From Catenibacillus scindens (GTDB taxonomy: Bacteria > Bacillota > Clostridia > Lachnospirales > Lachnospiraceae), in NCBI RefSeq assembly GCF_014202115.1, contig NZ_JACHFW010000001.1:186001-250000 (forward strand): 64,000 nucleotides of DNA, in the 5' to 3' direction. The notes below the pieces were generated by a model. It ran no database searches, had not been told where the DNA came from, and worked only from the letters and a program-made list of their open reading frames with translations. The position numbers were made by a program, and so were the translations under genes. How positions within the stretch are numbered: position 1 is the stretch's first letter; the number at the start of each line of letters is the position of its first letter. Shown here piece by piece: positions 52,107 through 61,452 of the stretch.

Positions 52107-52530
52107 CGCTGCTCACGTCCGTTTCCTGGGCAGGATCTGCATTTTCATCCGCAGACCCGTGGGCACTGTGAAGTTCATCCTCACTAATGACTTCGTTGAT
52201 CTTTTTAGACATATTCACGCCATATTCAATGGACTGATCCATAACAAAGATCAGTTCCGGGGTATTTCTCAAGTTCACGCTTCTGGCCAGTTCTTTGCGG
52301 ATAAATCCTACAGCGCTCCGAAGACCCTCCATAGTATCCTCCTGGGCTTTTTCATCCCCCAGGACACTAATATATATCTTGCAAAACTTTAAATCCGGCG
52401 TAACCTGAGCTTCAACAACGCTGGTCATGGGATGAATCCGGGGATCTTTGATTTCCCTGGAAATGATCCGGGAAAGTTCTTTTTGGACTTCTCCATTGAT
52501 ACGGGTATTCTTAATACTGTTTTTTCGCAT
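52099..52530 (-). CDS. rbfA: 30S ribosome-binding factor A
   Basis: This small KH-like factor is needed for maturation of the 30S 5' domain and for cold adaptation. The sequence shows the family core LSRIISREIKDPRIHPMTSV, YISVLGDEKAQ and LRNTPELIFVMDQSIEYG. It has 143 residues with an acidic disordered tail (SADENADPAQETDVSSDE). It lies 11 bases downstream of infB. Confidence 0.95.
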   Translation of the reverse strand: MRKNSIKNTRINGEVQKELSRIISREIKDPRIHPMTSVVEAQVTPDLKFCKIYISVLGDEKAQEDTMEGLRSAVGFIRKELARSVNLRNTPELIFVMDQSIEYGVNMSKKINEVISEDELHSAHGSADENADPAQETDVSSDE

Positions 52531-52541
52531 AGATGTCCCTC

Positions 52542-55307
52542 CTATCTTGGAACCTCTTCCATGATAAACATTTCTACCTGATCGCCTTCTTTAACGTCGT
52601 TAAATTTTTCAAGAGACATACCGCACTCGTAACCGGCATTGACTTCCTTCACATCATCTTTAAAACGCTTCAGGGATGCCAATTCCCCCTCATAAATAAC
52701 AACGTTATCTCTCAGAAGTCTGGCCTTGCAGTTGCGCAGTACTTTTCCGTCAAGGACATAACCGCCGATAATGGTGCCGACACCGGATACTTTATAAGTC
52801 TGGCGAACCTCGACATGACCGATAATCTTTTCCTCATAGGTCGGGTCAAGCATACCCTTCATGGCAGCTTCAACATCCTCGATGGCATTGTAAATGACGC
52901 GGTAAAGACGCATATCCACATGTTCCTGCTCAGCCACACTTTTAGCCATACTGTCCGGGCGCACGTTAAAACCGATAATAATAGCGTTGGAGGCAGCAGC
53001 GAGAGTTACGTCGCTCTCATTAATAGCGCCGACGCCGCCATGGATCACTTTAACAGCAACCTCCTCATTGGACAGCTTCACAAGACTCTGTTTAACCGCT
53101 TCCACGGAACCCTGAACGTCAGCCTTGACAACAATGTTAAGTTCCTTGATCTGTCCGGCCTGGATCTGATCAAAAAGGCCATCCAGAGACAGTTTTGTCT
53201 TTGTATCTGCCAGAAGTTTTTCCCTATTGCTGGCAATAAATGTTTCAGCCATGGCTCTGGCCTCTTTTTCTGTGTCAGTCACTACAAAAATCTCTCCTGC
53301 CTGGGGAACTTCATTAAGTCCAAGGATCTCCACAGGTGTTGAAGGGCCGGCCTCTTTCACCCGGCGGCTCTTATCATCCACCATGGCCCGGACTTTACCA
53401 AAAGCGGTGCCTACAGCCAGGCAGTCGCCCACTTTCAGAGTACCCTTCTGGACAAGCACTGTGGCTACCGGGCCGCGGCCCTTGTCAAGCTGTGCCTCAA
53501 GGACAAGTCCCCGTGCCTTACGGTTGGGGTTTGCTTTAAGTTCACGCATCTCAGCTACAAGGAGGATCATATCCAGAAGTTCATCCAGACCTTCGCCGGT
53601 ATGCGCGGAAACGGGAACCATAATCGTCTGGCCGCCCCAGTCCTCAGCCACAAGACCGTACTCAGTCAGCTCCTGTTTTACCCGGTCAATGTTGGCGCTT
53701 GGCTTATCAATCTTGTTGATGGCCACAATGATCTCGATCTCTGCCGCTTTAGCATGGTTGATGGCTTCAATAGTCTGAGGCATAACACCGTCGTCTGCGG
53801 CCACAACAAGGATGGCAATATCCGTAGACTGGGCGCCTCTCAGACGCATGGCGGTAAAAGCCTCATGTCCCGGCGTATCCAGGAATGTGATCTTCTGTCC
53901 GTTGACATCTACCACATAGGCGCCGATGTGCTGGGTAATGCCGCCGGCCTCCCCGGAAGTCACGCTGGTCTTACGAATAGCATCCAGGATGGACGTCTTT
54001 CCATGGTCAACATGGCCCATAACGCAGACAACAGGAGGTCTTTCCACAAGATCTTTCTCATTGTCCTCCTCATCTCTGAGCATCTCTTCAATAACATCCA
54101 CCACAACTTCGTGTTCACACAAAATATCGTAATCCAGAGCAATCTCTTCAGCCTCATCGTAGGTGATCTCTGTATTTAAGCTGACAAGCTTTCCTGCCAT
54201 AAACAGCTTTTTAACAATCTCGGCGCCAGGCACTTTCATCTTGTCCCCCAGCTCTTTTAAAGTGATCGTTTCCGGAAGGACAATATTTGTCACTTTTTCT
54301 ACAACCGGTTTCGGTTTCTGAACAGGAGGCGTCAAAGGCTTCTTAGCGACAGACGTATTTCTGCCCCGTGAATTTTTCTTATCGTTCTCGCGGTCTCTGC
54401 TGTTTCTGTCTTTATCCCTGGAGTCCTTATAGCTTCTCCGGTTTTCTCTTGTTGTATCCTTTGTCACAACCACTTCTTTGTTAATGGCAGAATCCAGATT
54501 AAACTTATTGTCCCTGTCGCCGCGACCTCTGGCCCCTGCGCTGCGGTTGTCTCTGTTATTGTTATTAAAGGGACGGCCGCCACGGTCGCCGTTATTGGAA
54601 AAACGGCCGCCGGCATTGCCACGGTTGTTGTTCCTGTCATTATTGTTTCGGTCATTATTATTTCGCTCACCATTATTGCGATCGCCAAAATTCTTCTGAC
54701 CATCACGGTTAAAACGGCCGCCACGGTTGTTGTCATTTCCACGGCCATCATTGGAGCGGTTTCTTTCATTATTATTAAAGCGTCCGCCACTTCTATCGCC
54801 GCTGTTTCTCTGGCCGCCGCTGCGGTCTCCAAAGTTCTTCTGACCATCACGGTTAAAACGGCCGCCACGGTTGTTGTCATTTCCACGGCTGTTATCTGTG
54901 CGTCCTTCTCCCCGGCCATTATCTGCGCCGCGGTTGCTGTCCGCATTGCGGGTATTATCTGCGCCGCTTCTGTCACGGCTTCTTGTGTCATTGCCCCGTC
55001 CGGAGAAACGATTAGCTGCCCGGTCCTGTCCCTGACGTCCGGCGTTTTCCTGACGGCTGTTTTCTCTTTGTCCTGTTTGATTCATACGCTGTTCTCCACG
55101 TCCATTATCTCCTGCCTGCACCGGCTTTGATTCCGGTTTGGCTGTTTTATCAGATGTAAAATACTTTCTTATTTTATCAGCACTTTCTGACGTAATCGTA
55201 CTCATATGGCTTTCTACATCAATTCCATGACCTTTCAGAGCATAGATCACATCCCTGCTGCTTTTTCCCAATTCTTTTGCCAATTCATGTACTCTTATTT
55301 TTGACAT
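52542..55307 (-). CDS. infB: translation initiation factor IF-2 with long Arg/Gly/Asn-rich N-terminal region
   Basis: This GTPase places initiator tRNA on the ribosome. The N-terminal IF2-N-like module ([19 protein letters not shown]) is followed by a roughly 240-residue low-complexity region (about 62-300) rich in RGG, NNR and DRN repeats. Next come a second IF2-N module ([20 protein letters not shown]) and the G domain: [36 protein letters not shown]. Domains II-IV are complete and the length is 921 residues. The low-complexity region contains a perfect 55-bp direct repeat. SD GGAGG; 17 bases after ylxQ. Confidence 0.96.
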   Translation of the reverse strand: MSKIRVHELAKELGKSSRDVIYALKGHGIDVESHMSTITSESADKIRKYFTSDKTAKPESKPVQAGDNGRGEQRMNQTGQRENSRQENAGRQGQDRAANRFSGRGNDTRSRDRSGADNTRNADSNRGADNGRGEGRTDNSRGNDNNRGGRFNRDGQKNFGDRSGGQRNSGDRSGGRFNNNERNRSNDGRGNDNNRGGRFNRDGQKNFGDRNNGERNNNDRNNNDRNNNRGNAGGRFSNNGDRGGRPFNNNNRDNRSAGARGRGDRDNKFNLDSAINKEVVVTKDTTRENRRSYKDSRDKDRNSRDRENDKKNSRGRNTSVAKKPLTPPVQKPKPVVEKVTNIVLPETITLKELGDKMKVPGAEIVKKLFMAGKLVSLNTEITYDEAEEIALDYDILCEHEVVVDVIEEMLRDEEDNEKDLVERPPVVCVMGHVDHGKTSILDAIRKTSVTSGEAGGITQHIGAYVVDVNGQKITFLDTPGHEAFTAMRLRGAQSTDIAILVVAADDGVMPQTIEAINHAKAAEIEIIVAINKIDKPSANIDRVKQELTEYGLVAEDWGGQTIMVPVSAHTGEGLDELLDMILLVAEMRELKANPNRKARGLVLEAQLDKGRGPVATVLVQKGTLKVGDCLAVGTAFGKVRAMVDDKSRRVKEAGPSTPVEILGLNEVPQAGEIFVVTDTEKEARAMAETFIASNREKLLADTKTKLSLDGLFDQIQAGQIKELNIVVKADVQGSVEAVKQSLVKLSNEEVAVKVIHGGVGAINESDVTLAAASNAIIIGFNVRPDSMAKSVAEQEHVDMRLYRVIYNAIEDVEAAMKGMLDPTYEEKIIGHVEVRQTYKVSGVGTIIGGYVLDGKVLRNCKARLLRDNVVIYEGELASLKRFKDDVKEVNAGYECGMSLEKFNDVKEGDQVEMFIMEEVPR
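54691..54889 (-). repeat. 55-bp perfect direct repeat inside the IF-2 N-terminal region
   Basis: 54691-54745 and 54835-54889 are identical over 55 bases and lie 144 bases apart, in frame (144 = 48 codons). They encode the same [17 protein letters not shown] segment twice. Exact DNA identity points to a recent in-frame duplication; homologous recombination between the copies would remove 48 codons without a frameshift. Confidence 0.85.
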
Positions 55308-55324
55308 AGGACTACCTCCGTTCT

Positions 55325-55639
55325 TTACGATTCCGGGTTAATGAGTTTCAAAACGGACCCTGCAAACCCCCGGTCCAGCAATGCTATAGACGCCCGGTAT
55401 TCTTTACCGATGGCGTTGCCGAGAGTTTCTTTTGTTCCATAGATCCCATAAGGCACATCGTAAAATGTACACATATCTTTAAATGCTTTTTTTGTATTTT
55501 CAGACGCATCACCGGCAACCAGTACAAGAACGGCTTTCCCGCTTTTTACGGCTTTCTCCACAGAAAATTCGCCGCTGATCACCTTGCCCGCACGCATGGC
55601 AAGACCGATCATTGACAGGACCTTATCCCTTTTTATCAA
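55325..55639 (-). CDS. L7Ae-family ribosomal protein YlxQ
   Basis: This small RNA-binding protein of the L7Ae/L30e/S12e family shows [36 protein letters not shown] and [19 protein letters not shown]. It probably recognises kink-turn RNA. The likely start is TTG at 55637-55639, a few bases after GGAGATGGAGAG within the overlapping end of ylxR, giving 104 residues. The longer open frame upstream is out of context with the family. It sits between ylxR and infB as in other Firmicutes. Confidence 0.88.
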   Translation of the reverse strand: MIKRDKVLSMIGLAMRAGKVISGEFSVEKAVKSGKAVLVLVAGDASENTKKAFKDMCTFYDVPYGIYGTKETLGNAIGKEYRASIALLDRGFAGSVLKLINPES

Positions 55640-55895
55640 TACTCTCCATCTCCTTTGTGAGCTGCTCATATACTTCCTGGGGAATATTTACTTTCAATGA
55701 GCGTTCCAGTCCTTTATTCTTTATGGCTTTTTTCAGACATTCACTGCTCTGGCAGATATAGGCGCCGCGCCCGTTTTTTCTTCCGGTGGCGTCAATCAAT
55801 ATGGTGTCCTCCGGAGTTTTAATGACCCGGATCAGTTCTTTTTTATTCTTCATGGCACCGCAGCCGATGCATTGTCTTAATGGAATTTTTTTCAT
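55623..55895 (-). CDS. YlxR-family RNA-binding protein (DUF448)
   Basis: This 90-residue protein starts MKKIPLRQCIGCGAMKNKKE, the YlxR signature, followed by GRKNGRGAYICQSSECLKKAI. YlxR binds nucleic acid, and homologues associate with ribonuclease P RNA or regulate nearby genes; which applies here is not visible. The ATG at 55893-55895 is chosen, with AGGA/GGGA upstream; an in-frame TTG two codons earlier is less likely. It overlaps ylxQ by 17 bases. Confidence 0.9.
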   Translation of the reverse strand: MKKIPLRQCIGCGAMKNKKELIRVIKTPEDTILIDATGRKNGRGAYICQSSECLKKAIKNKGLERSLKVNIPQEVYEQLTKEMESIDKKG

Positions 55896-55919
55896 TCCCA
55901 ACGTCCTAAATCCTCCGCT

Positions 55920-57098
55920 TTACTCGTCCTGGAAATCATCGTCATCAAAATATTCCTTATCGTCATCATCATAGCCGTCCATATCATCGTCGTCATAGCG
56001 GTTGCCATGCTCGTCATAAAAGGACTCCTCGCCAAGGATGTCATCGTCATATAAAGACTGCTGTACCTGACTCTCGCTCTTGATATCAATCTTATACCCT
56101 GTAAGCCGGGCTGCCAGACGGGCGTTCTGCCCTTCCTTGCCGATGGCCAGTGAAAGCTGGTAATCCGGCACTACAACACTGGCGCTTTTTTCATCTTCAT
56201 TGACGGTTACTGAAATCACTTTTGCCGGGCTCAGGGCATTTTCAATGAGGATTTCCGGATCATCGCTCCAGTTGATAATGTCAATTTTCTCTCCTCTAAG
56301 CTCATCAACAATAGCGTTGACACGGGAGCCGTTGACACCGACACATGCGCCTACCGGGTCCACGTTGGGATCATTGCTGAAAACGGCAATCTTCGTCCGG
56401 GAACCGGCTTCACGGGCAATGCTTCGGATCTCCACAGTTCCGTCCTTAACCTCTGTCACTTCCGCCTCAAAGAGACGCTTTACAAGTTCCGGATGGGTTC
56501 TGGAAACAGTGATCTTTGGTCCCTTAGTCGTATCCTTAACATCCACCACATAAAGTTTGATGCGCTCTGTGGGGCGGAACACTTCTCCTTTCACCTGCTC
56601 GCTTTCTGTCAGGAGGGCGTCCACTTTTCCGAGATTTACACTGACATTTTTCCCAACATAGCGCTGTACAATACCGGTGACAATGTCTTTTTCCATACTA
56701 TAATAACGATTATAGAGAGATTTTCTCTCTTCCTCACGGATCTTCTGAACAACCACCTGTTTGGCTTTCTGAGCTGCGATACGGCCAAAGTTTCTCGGCG
56801 TCACTTCCACCTGGACAATATCACCGAGATCATACTTCGGATCTTTTAATTTGGCGTTTGCCAGGCTGATCTGAGTTACCGGATCTTCCACTTCCTCTAC
56901 CACGGTCTTTTCCGCGTACACAAACACTTTTCCGTTATCCCGGTTAATGATCACATGGATATTATCCGATTTCCCATATTCATTTTTACAGGCTGCTACA
57001 AGAGAGCTTTCAATGGCCTCCAGAAGGATCTCTTTGCTGATCCCTTTTTCCTTCTCAATCTGGGCCAAAGCTTCGATTAACTCGCGTCCTTCATTCAT
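55920..57098 (-). CDS. nusA: transcription termination/antitermination protein NusA
   Basis: It binds RNA polymerase and nascent RNA, promoting pausing, hairpin-dependent termination or antitermination. Features are the N-terminal polymerase-binding domain (MNEGRELIEALAQIEKEKGI), an S1 domain (about 130-200, DIVTGIVQRYVGKNVSVNLG) and tandem KH domains with GACVGVNGSRVNAIVDEL and AIGKEGQNARLAARLTG. It ends in an unusual tail of about 30 residues, nearly all Asp, Tyr and Glu. SD AGGAGG. Second gene of the operon. Confidence 0.95.
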   Translation of the reverse strand: MNEGRELIEALAQIEKEKGISKEILLEAIESSLVAACKNEYGKSDNIHVIINRDNGKVFVYAEKTVVEEVEDPVTQISLANAKLKDPKYDLGDIVQVEVTPRNFGRIAAQKAKQVVVQKIREEERKSLYNRYYSMEKDIVTGIVQRYVGKNVSVNLGKVDALLTESEQVKGEVFRPTERIKLYVVDVKDTTKGPKITVSRTHPELVKRLFEAEVTEVKDGTVEIRSIAREAGSRTKIAVFSNDPNVDPVGACVGVNGSRVNAIVDELRGEKIDIINWSDDPEILIENALSPAKVISVTVNEDEKSASVVVPDYQLSLAIGKEGQNARLAARLTGYKIDIKSESQVQQSLYDDDILGEESFYDEHGNRYDDDDMDGYDDDDKEYFDDDDFQDE

Positions 57099-57166
57099 TT
57101 TTAATCATTCCTCCTTATCTGGGCCCTTACTTTGCCCATCAGGTATATCCCCCCTGCGGGGCTCCA

Positions 57167-57631
57167 CTAATAAAAAAATGCCAGTCTTATGAGAGCGATC
57201 GCCGACTTCTCAAAAGTCATCTTTTCGCCGCTGTCCAGAACAATCGTCACGCTATTCTTATCGTAACTGTCCAGTACGCCGACAAATTCCTTTTTCTTGT
57301 CTATCGGACGGTAAAGACGGACCTCCACGTCTTTGCCAATGCTGCGCGCAAAGTCCTTTTCCTTTTTCAGGGGACGGTCCAGGCCTGGAGAGCTGACCTC
57401 AAAAATATAATTTTCTGAAATATAATCCTTTTCATCAAGAACATCCCCAAACTCCCGGTTAATGACCTCGCAGTCATCCACGGTTATCCCGCCTTCCTTG
57501 TCGATATAGACTCTTAAATACCAGTTGGAGCCTTCTTTGACCCACTCAACGTCTACCAGTTCAAAGTGATGGGCATCAATGATGGGAGTGATCAGTTCTT
57601 CAGTCATTTTTTCATAATCTTTTTTGGCCAT
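57167..57631 (-). CDS. rimP: ribosome maturation factor RimP
   Basis: RimP helps assemble the 30S head around ribosomal protein S19. The family core is visible: FELVDVEWVKEGSNWYLRVY, IDKEGGITVDDCEVINREFG and IFEVSSPGLDRPLKKEKDF. The C-terminal SH3-like part is VLDSYDKNSVTIVLDSGEKM. The start MAKKDYEKM at 57629-57631 follows AGGGTGGAAG; an upstream in-frame start (57652) would add seven residues. It is the first gene of the operon. Confidence 0.94.
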   Translation of the reverse strand: MAKKDYEKMTEELITPIIDAHHFELVDVEWVKEGSNWYLRVYIDKEGGITVDDCEVINREFGDVLDEKDYISENYIFEVSSPGLDRPLKKEKDFARSIGKDVEVRLYRPIDKKKEFVGVLDSYDKNSVTIVLDSGEKMTFEKSAIALIRLAFFY

Positions 57632-57830
57632 GACTTCCACCCTTTCCGCCATCCCAGTGTCATCCGCTTTAAATGTCTTACTGTTTCGATGAAAATCCCG
57701 TAGGGCTTATAGTAAACGATAAATATATTGGTCGTTTACTATAAAACGGATAACGCTGAGATGGCTGCACACAAAGATAAAGAGTGGACTTTCGTCCACT
57801 CTTCTAGTTTCATCATATTGTTATCTCTGT
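57632..57830 (-). promoter_or_regulatory. rimP-nusA operon leader with two strong stem-loops
   Basis: Downstream of the promoter, a 10-bp stem AAGAGTGGAC-GAAA-GTCCACTCTT (57780-57803) is followed by TTATCTTTG, a terminator-like attenuator. A 13-bp perfect stem TTATAGTAAACGA / TCGTTTACTATAA with a 12-base loop (57707-57744) follows. Neither encodes protein. Feedback by NusA on termination in its own leader is known in other bacteria and would fit; here it is inference. Confidence 0.55.
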
Positions 57831-57831
57831 T

Positions 57832-57860
57832 ATTATAGCACTTCTTATATAAATATGCAA
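57832..57860 (-). promoter_or_regulatory. promoter of the rimP-nusA-infB-ribF operon
   Basis: TTGCAT at 57855-57860 and TATAAT at 57832-57837 on the minus strand with a 17-base spacer. It directly abuts the inverted-repeat element at 57871. Confidence 0.8.
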
Positions 57861-57870
57861 GGATTTTTTC

Positions 57871-58035
57871 GTAACAGTTCAGCCATCAGGAATGGGCGGG
57901 ATGATTTATGTTTGTATAAAGAGCAGCCCGCCCCATTCCTGATAGGCAAAGTGCCAGATAATGAGCAAAGGAGCGGCATAAGCCGCAGGTCGGCGCTCAA
58001 GCGCGGCGCAGCGTAAGCGCGGGCTGAACTGTTAC
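57871..58035. repeat. 165-bp element with perfect 14-bp terminal inverted repeats (MITE-like)
   Basis: The ends are GTAACAGTTCAGCC (57871-57884) and its exact complement GGCTGAACTGTTAC (58022-58035). Inside lies a near-perfect 16-bp stem (ATCAGGAATGGGCGGG and complement, 57886-57943) and a GC-rich GCGC-containing stem (about 57990-58020). No transposase is present. It sits between two divergent promoters. Shorter relatives of its ends occur near 41470-41500 and 46589-46603, so it looks like a dispersed non-autonomous family. Target-site duplications are not obvious by eye. Confidence 0.65.
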
Positions 58036-58063
58036 ATTTTTTGAAGACTTTTCCCTCAACAGA

Positions 58064-58092
58064 TTGACACAATATACAGCAAAATATATAAT
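58064..58092 (+). promoter_or_regulatory. promoter of the secreted DUF4214 protein gene
   Basis: TTGACA (58064-58069) and TATAAT (58087-58092) with a 17-base spacer, a perfect consensus promoter 29 bases to the right of the inverted-repeat element. It implies strong constitutive transcription unless repressed. Confidence 0.9.
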
Positions 58093-58157
58093 TATATAGG
58101 ATACTTCCCAAAACTTTTATGGAAATATCACAATTTTTCTATATGAGGAGGTTTGTT

Positions 58158-59708
58158 ATGAAAGGAAAAAGAACTATGATCGGCATTCTCGCGGCTATGC
58201 TGATCGCTTCCACACCAGCCTACGCTTCACAGGCAGTCCCAACTTACGCCGCCCCAGCGGCCGCAACAGCGCAAACCGAAGAAAACAGCGGAGTCCAGGG
58301 TTTTGTCGCCCGGCTCTATGAGCTGATTCTTGGCCGTAAGCCGGACGCAAAGGGTCTTAGTGAATGGACCGCGCTTTTAACCAGCGGTCAGGCCACTGGC
58401 GCCCACGTAGCCAGCGGTTTTATTTACAGCAATGAACTCAAAGCCCAGAATCTGTCCAACGAAGACTACGTGGAAGTCCTGTATAAAACTTTCCTGAACC
58501 GTTCTTCCGACAGCAAGGGCAAAGCTGAATGGGTCAATCTTTTAAACAAAGGTATGTCCCGTCCCTACATTTATATGGGCTTTGTCAACTCCCCGGAATT
58601 TGGCAAAATCTGCACAAGTTACGGAATCAATCAGGGCCAGGCGACCTTAACTGAGCCCAGGGATCAAAATCAGGGAGTAACCATGTTTGTCTACCGCTGC
58701 TACGAAAAATTCCTTGGACGGAAAGCTGACGATGCCGGTTTAAACGCATGGGCCAATGTCCTTCTTACCGGACAAAATAACGCCAAAGAAGCCGCCAGCG
58801 GTTTTGTATTCAGCAATGAGCTGAAAGGTCAGAATTTGAGCAATGAAGATTATGTTAAAAGATTATATCAGGGACTTTTTGACCGGGAAGCCGACAGCGA
58901 AGGACTTTCCCAGTGGGTATCCCAGTTAGACAAAGGCGTTTCCAGGGAAGATGTATTCTATGGTTTCGCCGACTCTAAAGAATTCCGCGATCTGGCCGCG
59001 AGTTTCGGACTTGATAACTCCTGGGCCGGCACTCCTGTAGAAAGTATTCCCCAGACACCTGAGGAACCGTCATCTCCGTCTATGTCCAAGGAAGATTTCA
59101 TCCAGCTTCTCATGAGCAAACGCACGCTGTGGGAAATGGACGATTATGAAGCCAAGGTCTATAACGGCTATTTTGAAACCGGCTATACATTAATGGATCT
59201 GGATTTTGACGGAACCCTTGAGCTGCTTGTCAACTGCGCCGGCGGCTCCATGCACAATAATCCCACTGCGGTCTATAAAGTCATCAACGGCAACCTTGTG
59301 CAGATCACCGAAGAATATGGCCTGGATTTCCAGGGCGTGGAACTGATCTACAACAAAGACCTGGGACAGTACTGCTACACCTGCGATACGATCACCCGCG
59401 GCGGATCAAACGGCTATTATCAGGGCCAGATTGAGTATGTCTTCTCCGGCAATACTTACACTTCCCGTGAGATCTATGGAAAAGTCGTCTCAAAGAGCTT
59501 TGACGGCCAGGAATCCATTACCTACCAGATTGAGGGAGAAAAAGTCAGCCAGCAGGCTTATGAAAGCGCTGTCTCGGCTTATGACGCTATCGCAGAAGGA
59601 ACAAAGTGGAACGCCGGTTTTATTTCCCATGAGGAATGGACAGAGTTTACCACTGCGGAAAAACAGAGCGCTTTAGGCGAACTTTATGACTCTTTCTATT
59701 ACGAATAA
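58158..59708 (+). CDS. secreted DUF4214-repeat protein
   Basis: The 516-residue product starts at ATG 58158 behind GAGGAGG; an ATG at 58119 lacks this SD. It has a signal peptide cleaved near YAS-QA (about residue 24), then four copies of the DUF4214 unit in two pairs (about residues 45-150 and 185-285). Each unit shows FV.RLYE.ILGRKPDA.GL.EW and VASGFIYSNELKAQNLSNED-type motifs. A Pro/Ser linker follows, then a C-terminal domain with DLDFDGTLELLV, a calcium-loop-like motif. DUF4214 occurs in S-layer-associated and extracellular-matrix proteins; the exact role is unknown. The gene is monocistronic. Confidence 0.88.
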   Translation: MKGKRTMIGILAAMLIASTPAYASQAVPTYAAPAAATAQTEENSGVQGFVARLYELILGRKPDAKGLSEWTALLTSGQATGAHVASGFIYSNELKAQNLSNEDYVEVLYKTFLNRSSDSKGKAEWVNLLNKGMSRPYIYMGFVNSPEFGKICTSYGINQGQATLTEPRDQNQGVTMFVYRCYEKFLGRKADDAGLNAWANVLLTGQNNAKEAASGFVFSNELKGQNLSNEDYVKRLYQGLFDREADSEGLSQWVSQLDKGVSREDVFYGFADSKEFRDLAASFGLDNSWAGTPVESIPQTPEEPSSPSMSKEDFIQLLMSKRTLWEMDDYEAKVYNGYFETGYTLMDLDFDGTLELLVNCAGGSMHNNPTAVYKVINGNLVQITEEYGLDFQGVELIYNKDLGQYCYTCDTITRGGSNGYYQGQIEYVFSGNTYTSREIYGKVVSKSFDGQESITYQIEGEKVSQQAYESAVSAYDAIAEGTKWNAGFISHEEWTEFTTAEKQSALGELYDSFYYE

Positions 59709-59716
59709 ATAGTTCA

Positions 59717-59758
59717 AAAGGACTGTCCCGGAAAAAAGCATTCCGGGTACAGTCCTTT
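59717..59758. terminator. bidirectional terminator between DUF4214 gene and the PII gene
   Basis: Stem AAAGGACTGTCCCGGAA with near complement and a T tract on the plus strand; the opposite strand also ends in T-rich sequence, so it can serve both convergent genes. Confidence 0.85.
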
Positions 59759-59778
59759 TTCTGTGAAGATACAGTTCT

Positions 59779-60135
59779 TTATTCACTGGCCTGAATAGCG
59801 TCGTATCCGGTCTCGCCGGTCCGGATCTTTAATGCAGAGCGGATCTCATAGGTAAATATCTTTCCATCGCCTACTTCTCCGGTATAAGCTGCATCTTTAA
59901 TAGCCTTAACGGTTTTTTCCGCCCATTCCTCAGAAGACACGACAATCTCAAACTTAATTTTGGGAAGCATCTGAGGCTCGACCTCCATACCCCGGACAAT
60001 CTCTTTATATCCCCGCTGTGTGCCGCAGCCCATCACCTGGGATACAGTAATACCATTGACCTCTATGTCATTTAACGCCGCTTTCACGTCTTCAAACTTT
60101 TCTTCCCGCACATAAGCTTCAACTTTTATCATCAT
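59779..60135 (-). CDS. PII nitrogen-regulatory protein (GlnK/GlnB family)
   Basis: This trimeric sensor of 2-oxoglutarate and ATP/ADP gates the ammonium channel AmtB by inserting its T loop. The family core is present: GITVSQVMGCGTQRGYKEIV, LPKIKFEIVVSSEEW and GEVGDGKIFTYEI with RTGETG. At the T-loop position of the uridylylated Tyr51 there is Val (RGMEVEPQML), so control by GlnD-type uridylylation is not expected. It lies directly downstream of amtB (18 bases), the conserved amtB-glnK pairing. SD GGGAGG. Confidence 0.94.
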   Translation of the reverse strand: MMIKVEAYVREEKFEDVKAALNDIEVNGITVSQVMGCGTQRGYKEIVRGMEVEPQMLPKIKFEIVVSSEEWAEKTVKAIKDAAYTGEVGDGKIFTYEIRSALKIRTGETGYDAIQASE

Positions 60136-60153
60136 CCCAAAGACCTCCCATCA

Positions 60154-61392
60154 TCAATCAAGCCCGTTAAAGCTTGGATATGCCTGCTCTCCATGCTGAG
60201 AAACATCCATGCCGACCTGTTCTTCTTTTACGCTGGCTCTCAGCGGCGTGAAGATCCGGACAATACCGGCGCAGATCAGTGTGCCGACAACAGCTACTGC
60301 TATAGTAACTATAATACCGATGATCTGAGCCACAAAAAGCCGGGTTTCGCCGAATACAAGGCCATCCCACTGAGCTACGTCATTGATGGAAGACTGGGCG
60401 AAAAGTCCTGTGGCAATACCGCCCCAGATACCGCCGATACCATGGCAGCCAAAAGCGTCCAGAGCATCATCAATCTTGAGCCTCTTTTTAACAAGAGATA
60501 CACCAAAGCAGCAGATGGGACTTACCAAAAAGCCAATGATAAAGGATGACCAGACCGGTACAAATCCTGCTCCCGGCGTAATAGCTACAAGGCCCACAAC
60601 AAGACCTGTGGAGGCGCCCACAAGGGTTGGTTTTCCTCCTTTAATCACATCCATGAGCATCCAGGAAAGGAGAGCGGATGCCGCGGAAATCGCAGTTGTC
60701 ATAAACGCGTGAGCCGCAAGTCCATCGGCTGCCAGAGCGCTTCCCGCGTTAAAGCCAAACCATCCAAACCACAGAAGGCCTGCGCCCAGGACAACAAATG
60801 GAATATTATGGATGCGATAAGTTACTTTTTCATAACCGCGCCGCTTTCCAAGAAGAATAGCCATCACAAGGGCGCTGACGCCGGAGCTGATATGAACGAC
60901 ATTGCCGCCGGCAAAGTCTACAGAACCGATAGAAGCGAGAAAACCGCCTTCTCCCCAAACCATATGGGCCATCGGATAGTAAACAACAATGGACCACAGA
61001 ATGATAAAAATAAATAATGCATTAAAACGGATACGCCCCACCAGAGCGCCAGTGATCAGTGCCGGTGTGATCATAGCAAACATCATCTGAAAACCACAGT
61101 AAACAAGATGGGGAATAGTGTCCGCATAGGGGCCTGTCTCCATACCCACGCCATTTAATCCAAACCAGCGGAAATCTCCAATAATGCCGGCATGGTTTCC
61201 GCCAAAAGATAATGAATACCCAAAAAGCGCCCACATCACTACTGAAAGGCCCATGATAGCCACACATGCCATCATAGTATTCACTACATTTTTCCGCCGT
61301 ACAAGGCCTCCATAGAAAAAGGCCAGGCCAGGCGTCATAAAAAATACTAACGCTGCTGAAACAATGATAAAAGCTGTATCGCCACTGTTCAT
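60154..61392 (-). CDS. amtB: ammonium transporter (Amt family)
   Basis: This channel-type ammonium transporter has 11 expected helices. Signatures include AFFYGGLVRRKNVVNTMM, FAMITPALITGALVGRIRF, DFAGGNVVHISSGVSALVMA (Amt signature with the first pore His region) and DDALDAFGCHGIGGIWGGIA (second pore His). The frame extends 36 codons upstream, but ATG 61390-61392 behind GAAGGAGG gives the correct N-terminus and 412 residues. It is co-transcribed with the PII gene from a promoter whose leader carries a terminator. Confidence 0.96.
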   Translation of the reverse strand: MNSGDTAFIIVSAALVFFMTPGLAFFYGGLVRRKNVVNTMMACVAIMGLSVVMWALFGYSLSFGGNHAGIIGDFRWFGLNGVGMETGPYADTIPHLVYCGFQMMFAMITPALITGALVGRIRFNALFIFIILWSIVVYYPMAHMVWGEGGFLASIGSVDFAGGNVVHISSGVSALVMAILLGKRRGYEKVTYRIHNIPFVVLGAGLLWFGWFGFNAGSALAADGLAAHAFMTTAISAASALLSWMLMDVIKGGKPTLVGASTGLVVGLVAITPGAGFVPVWSSFIIGFLVSPICCFGVSLVKKRLKIDDALDAFGCHGIGGIWGGIATGLFAQSSINDVAQWDGLVFGETRLFVAQIIGIIVTIAVAVVGTLICAGIVRIFTPLRASVKEEQVGMDVSQHGEQAYPSFNGLD

Positions 61393-61452
61393 AACGATTC
61401 CTCCTTCAAACTCTCTCACTTTGAATTCGGTCAGATATACGTATATAAAACC

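Noticed and set aside
52533-54179. Long plus-strand open frames opposite infB
   Set aside because: They are antisense to conserved IF-2 domains, without start signals or recognisable protein features.
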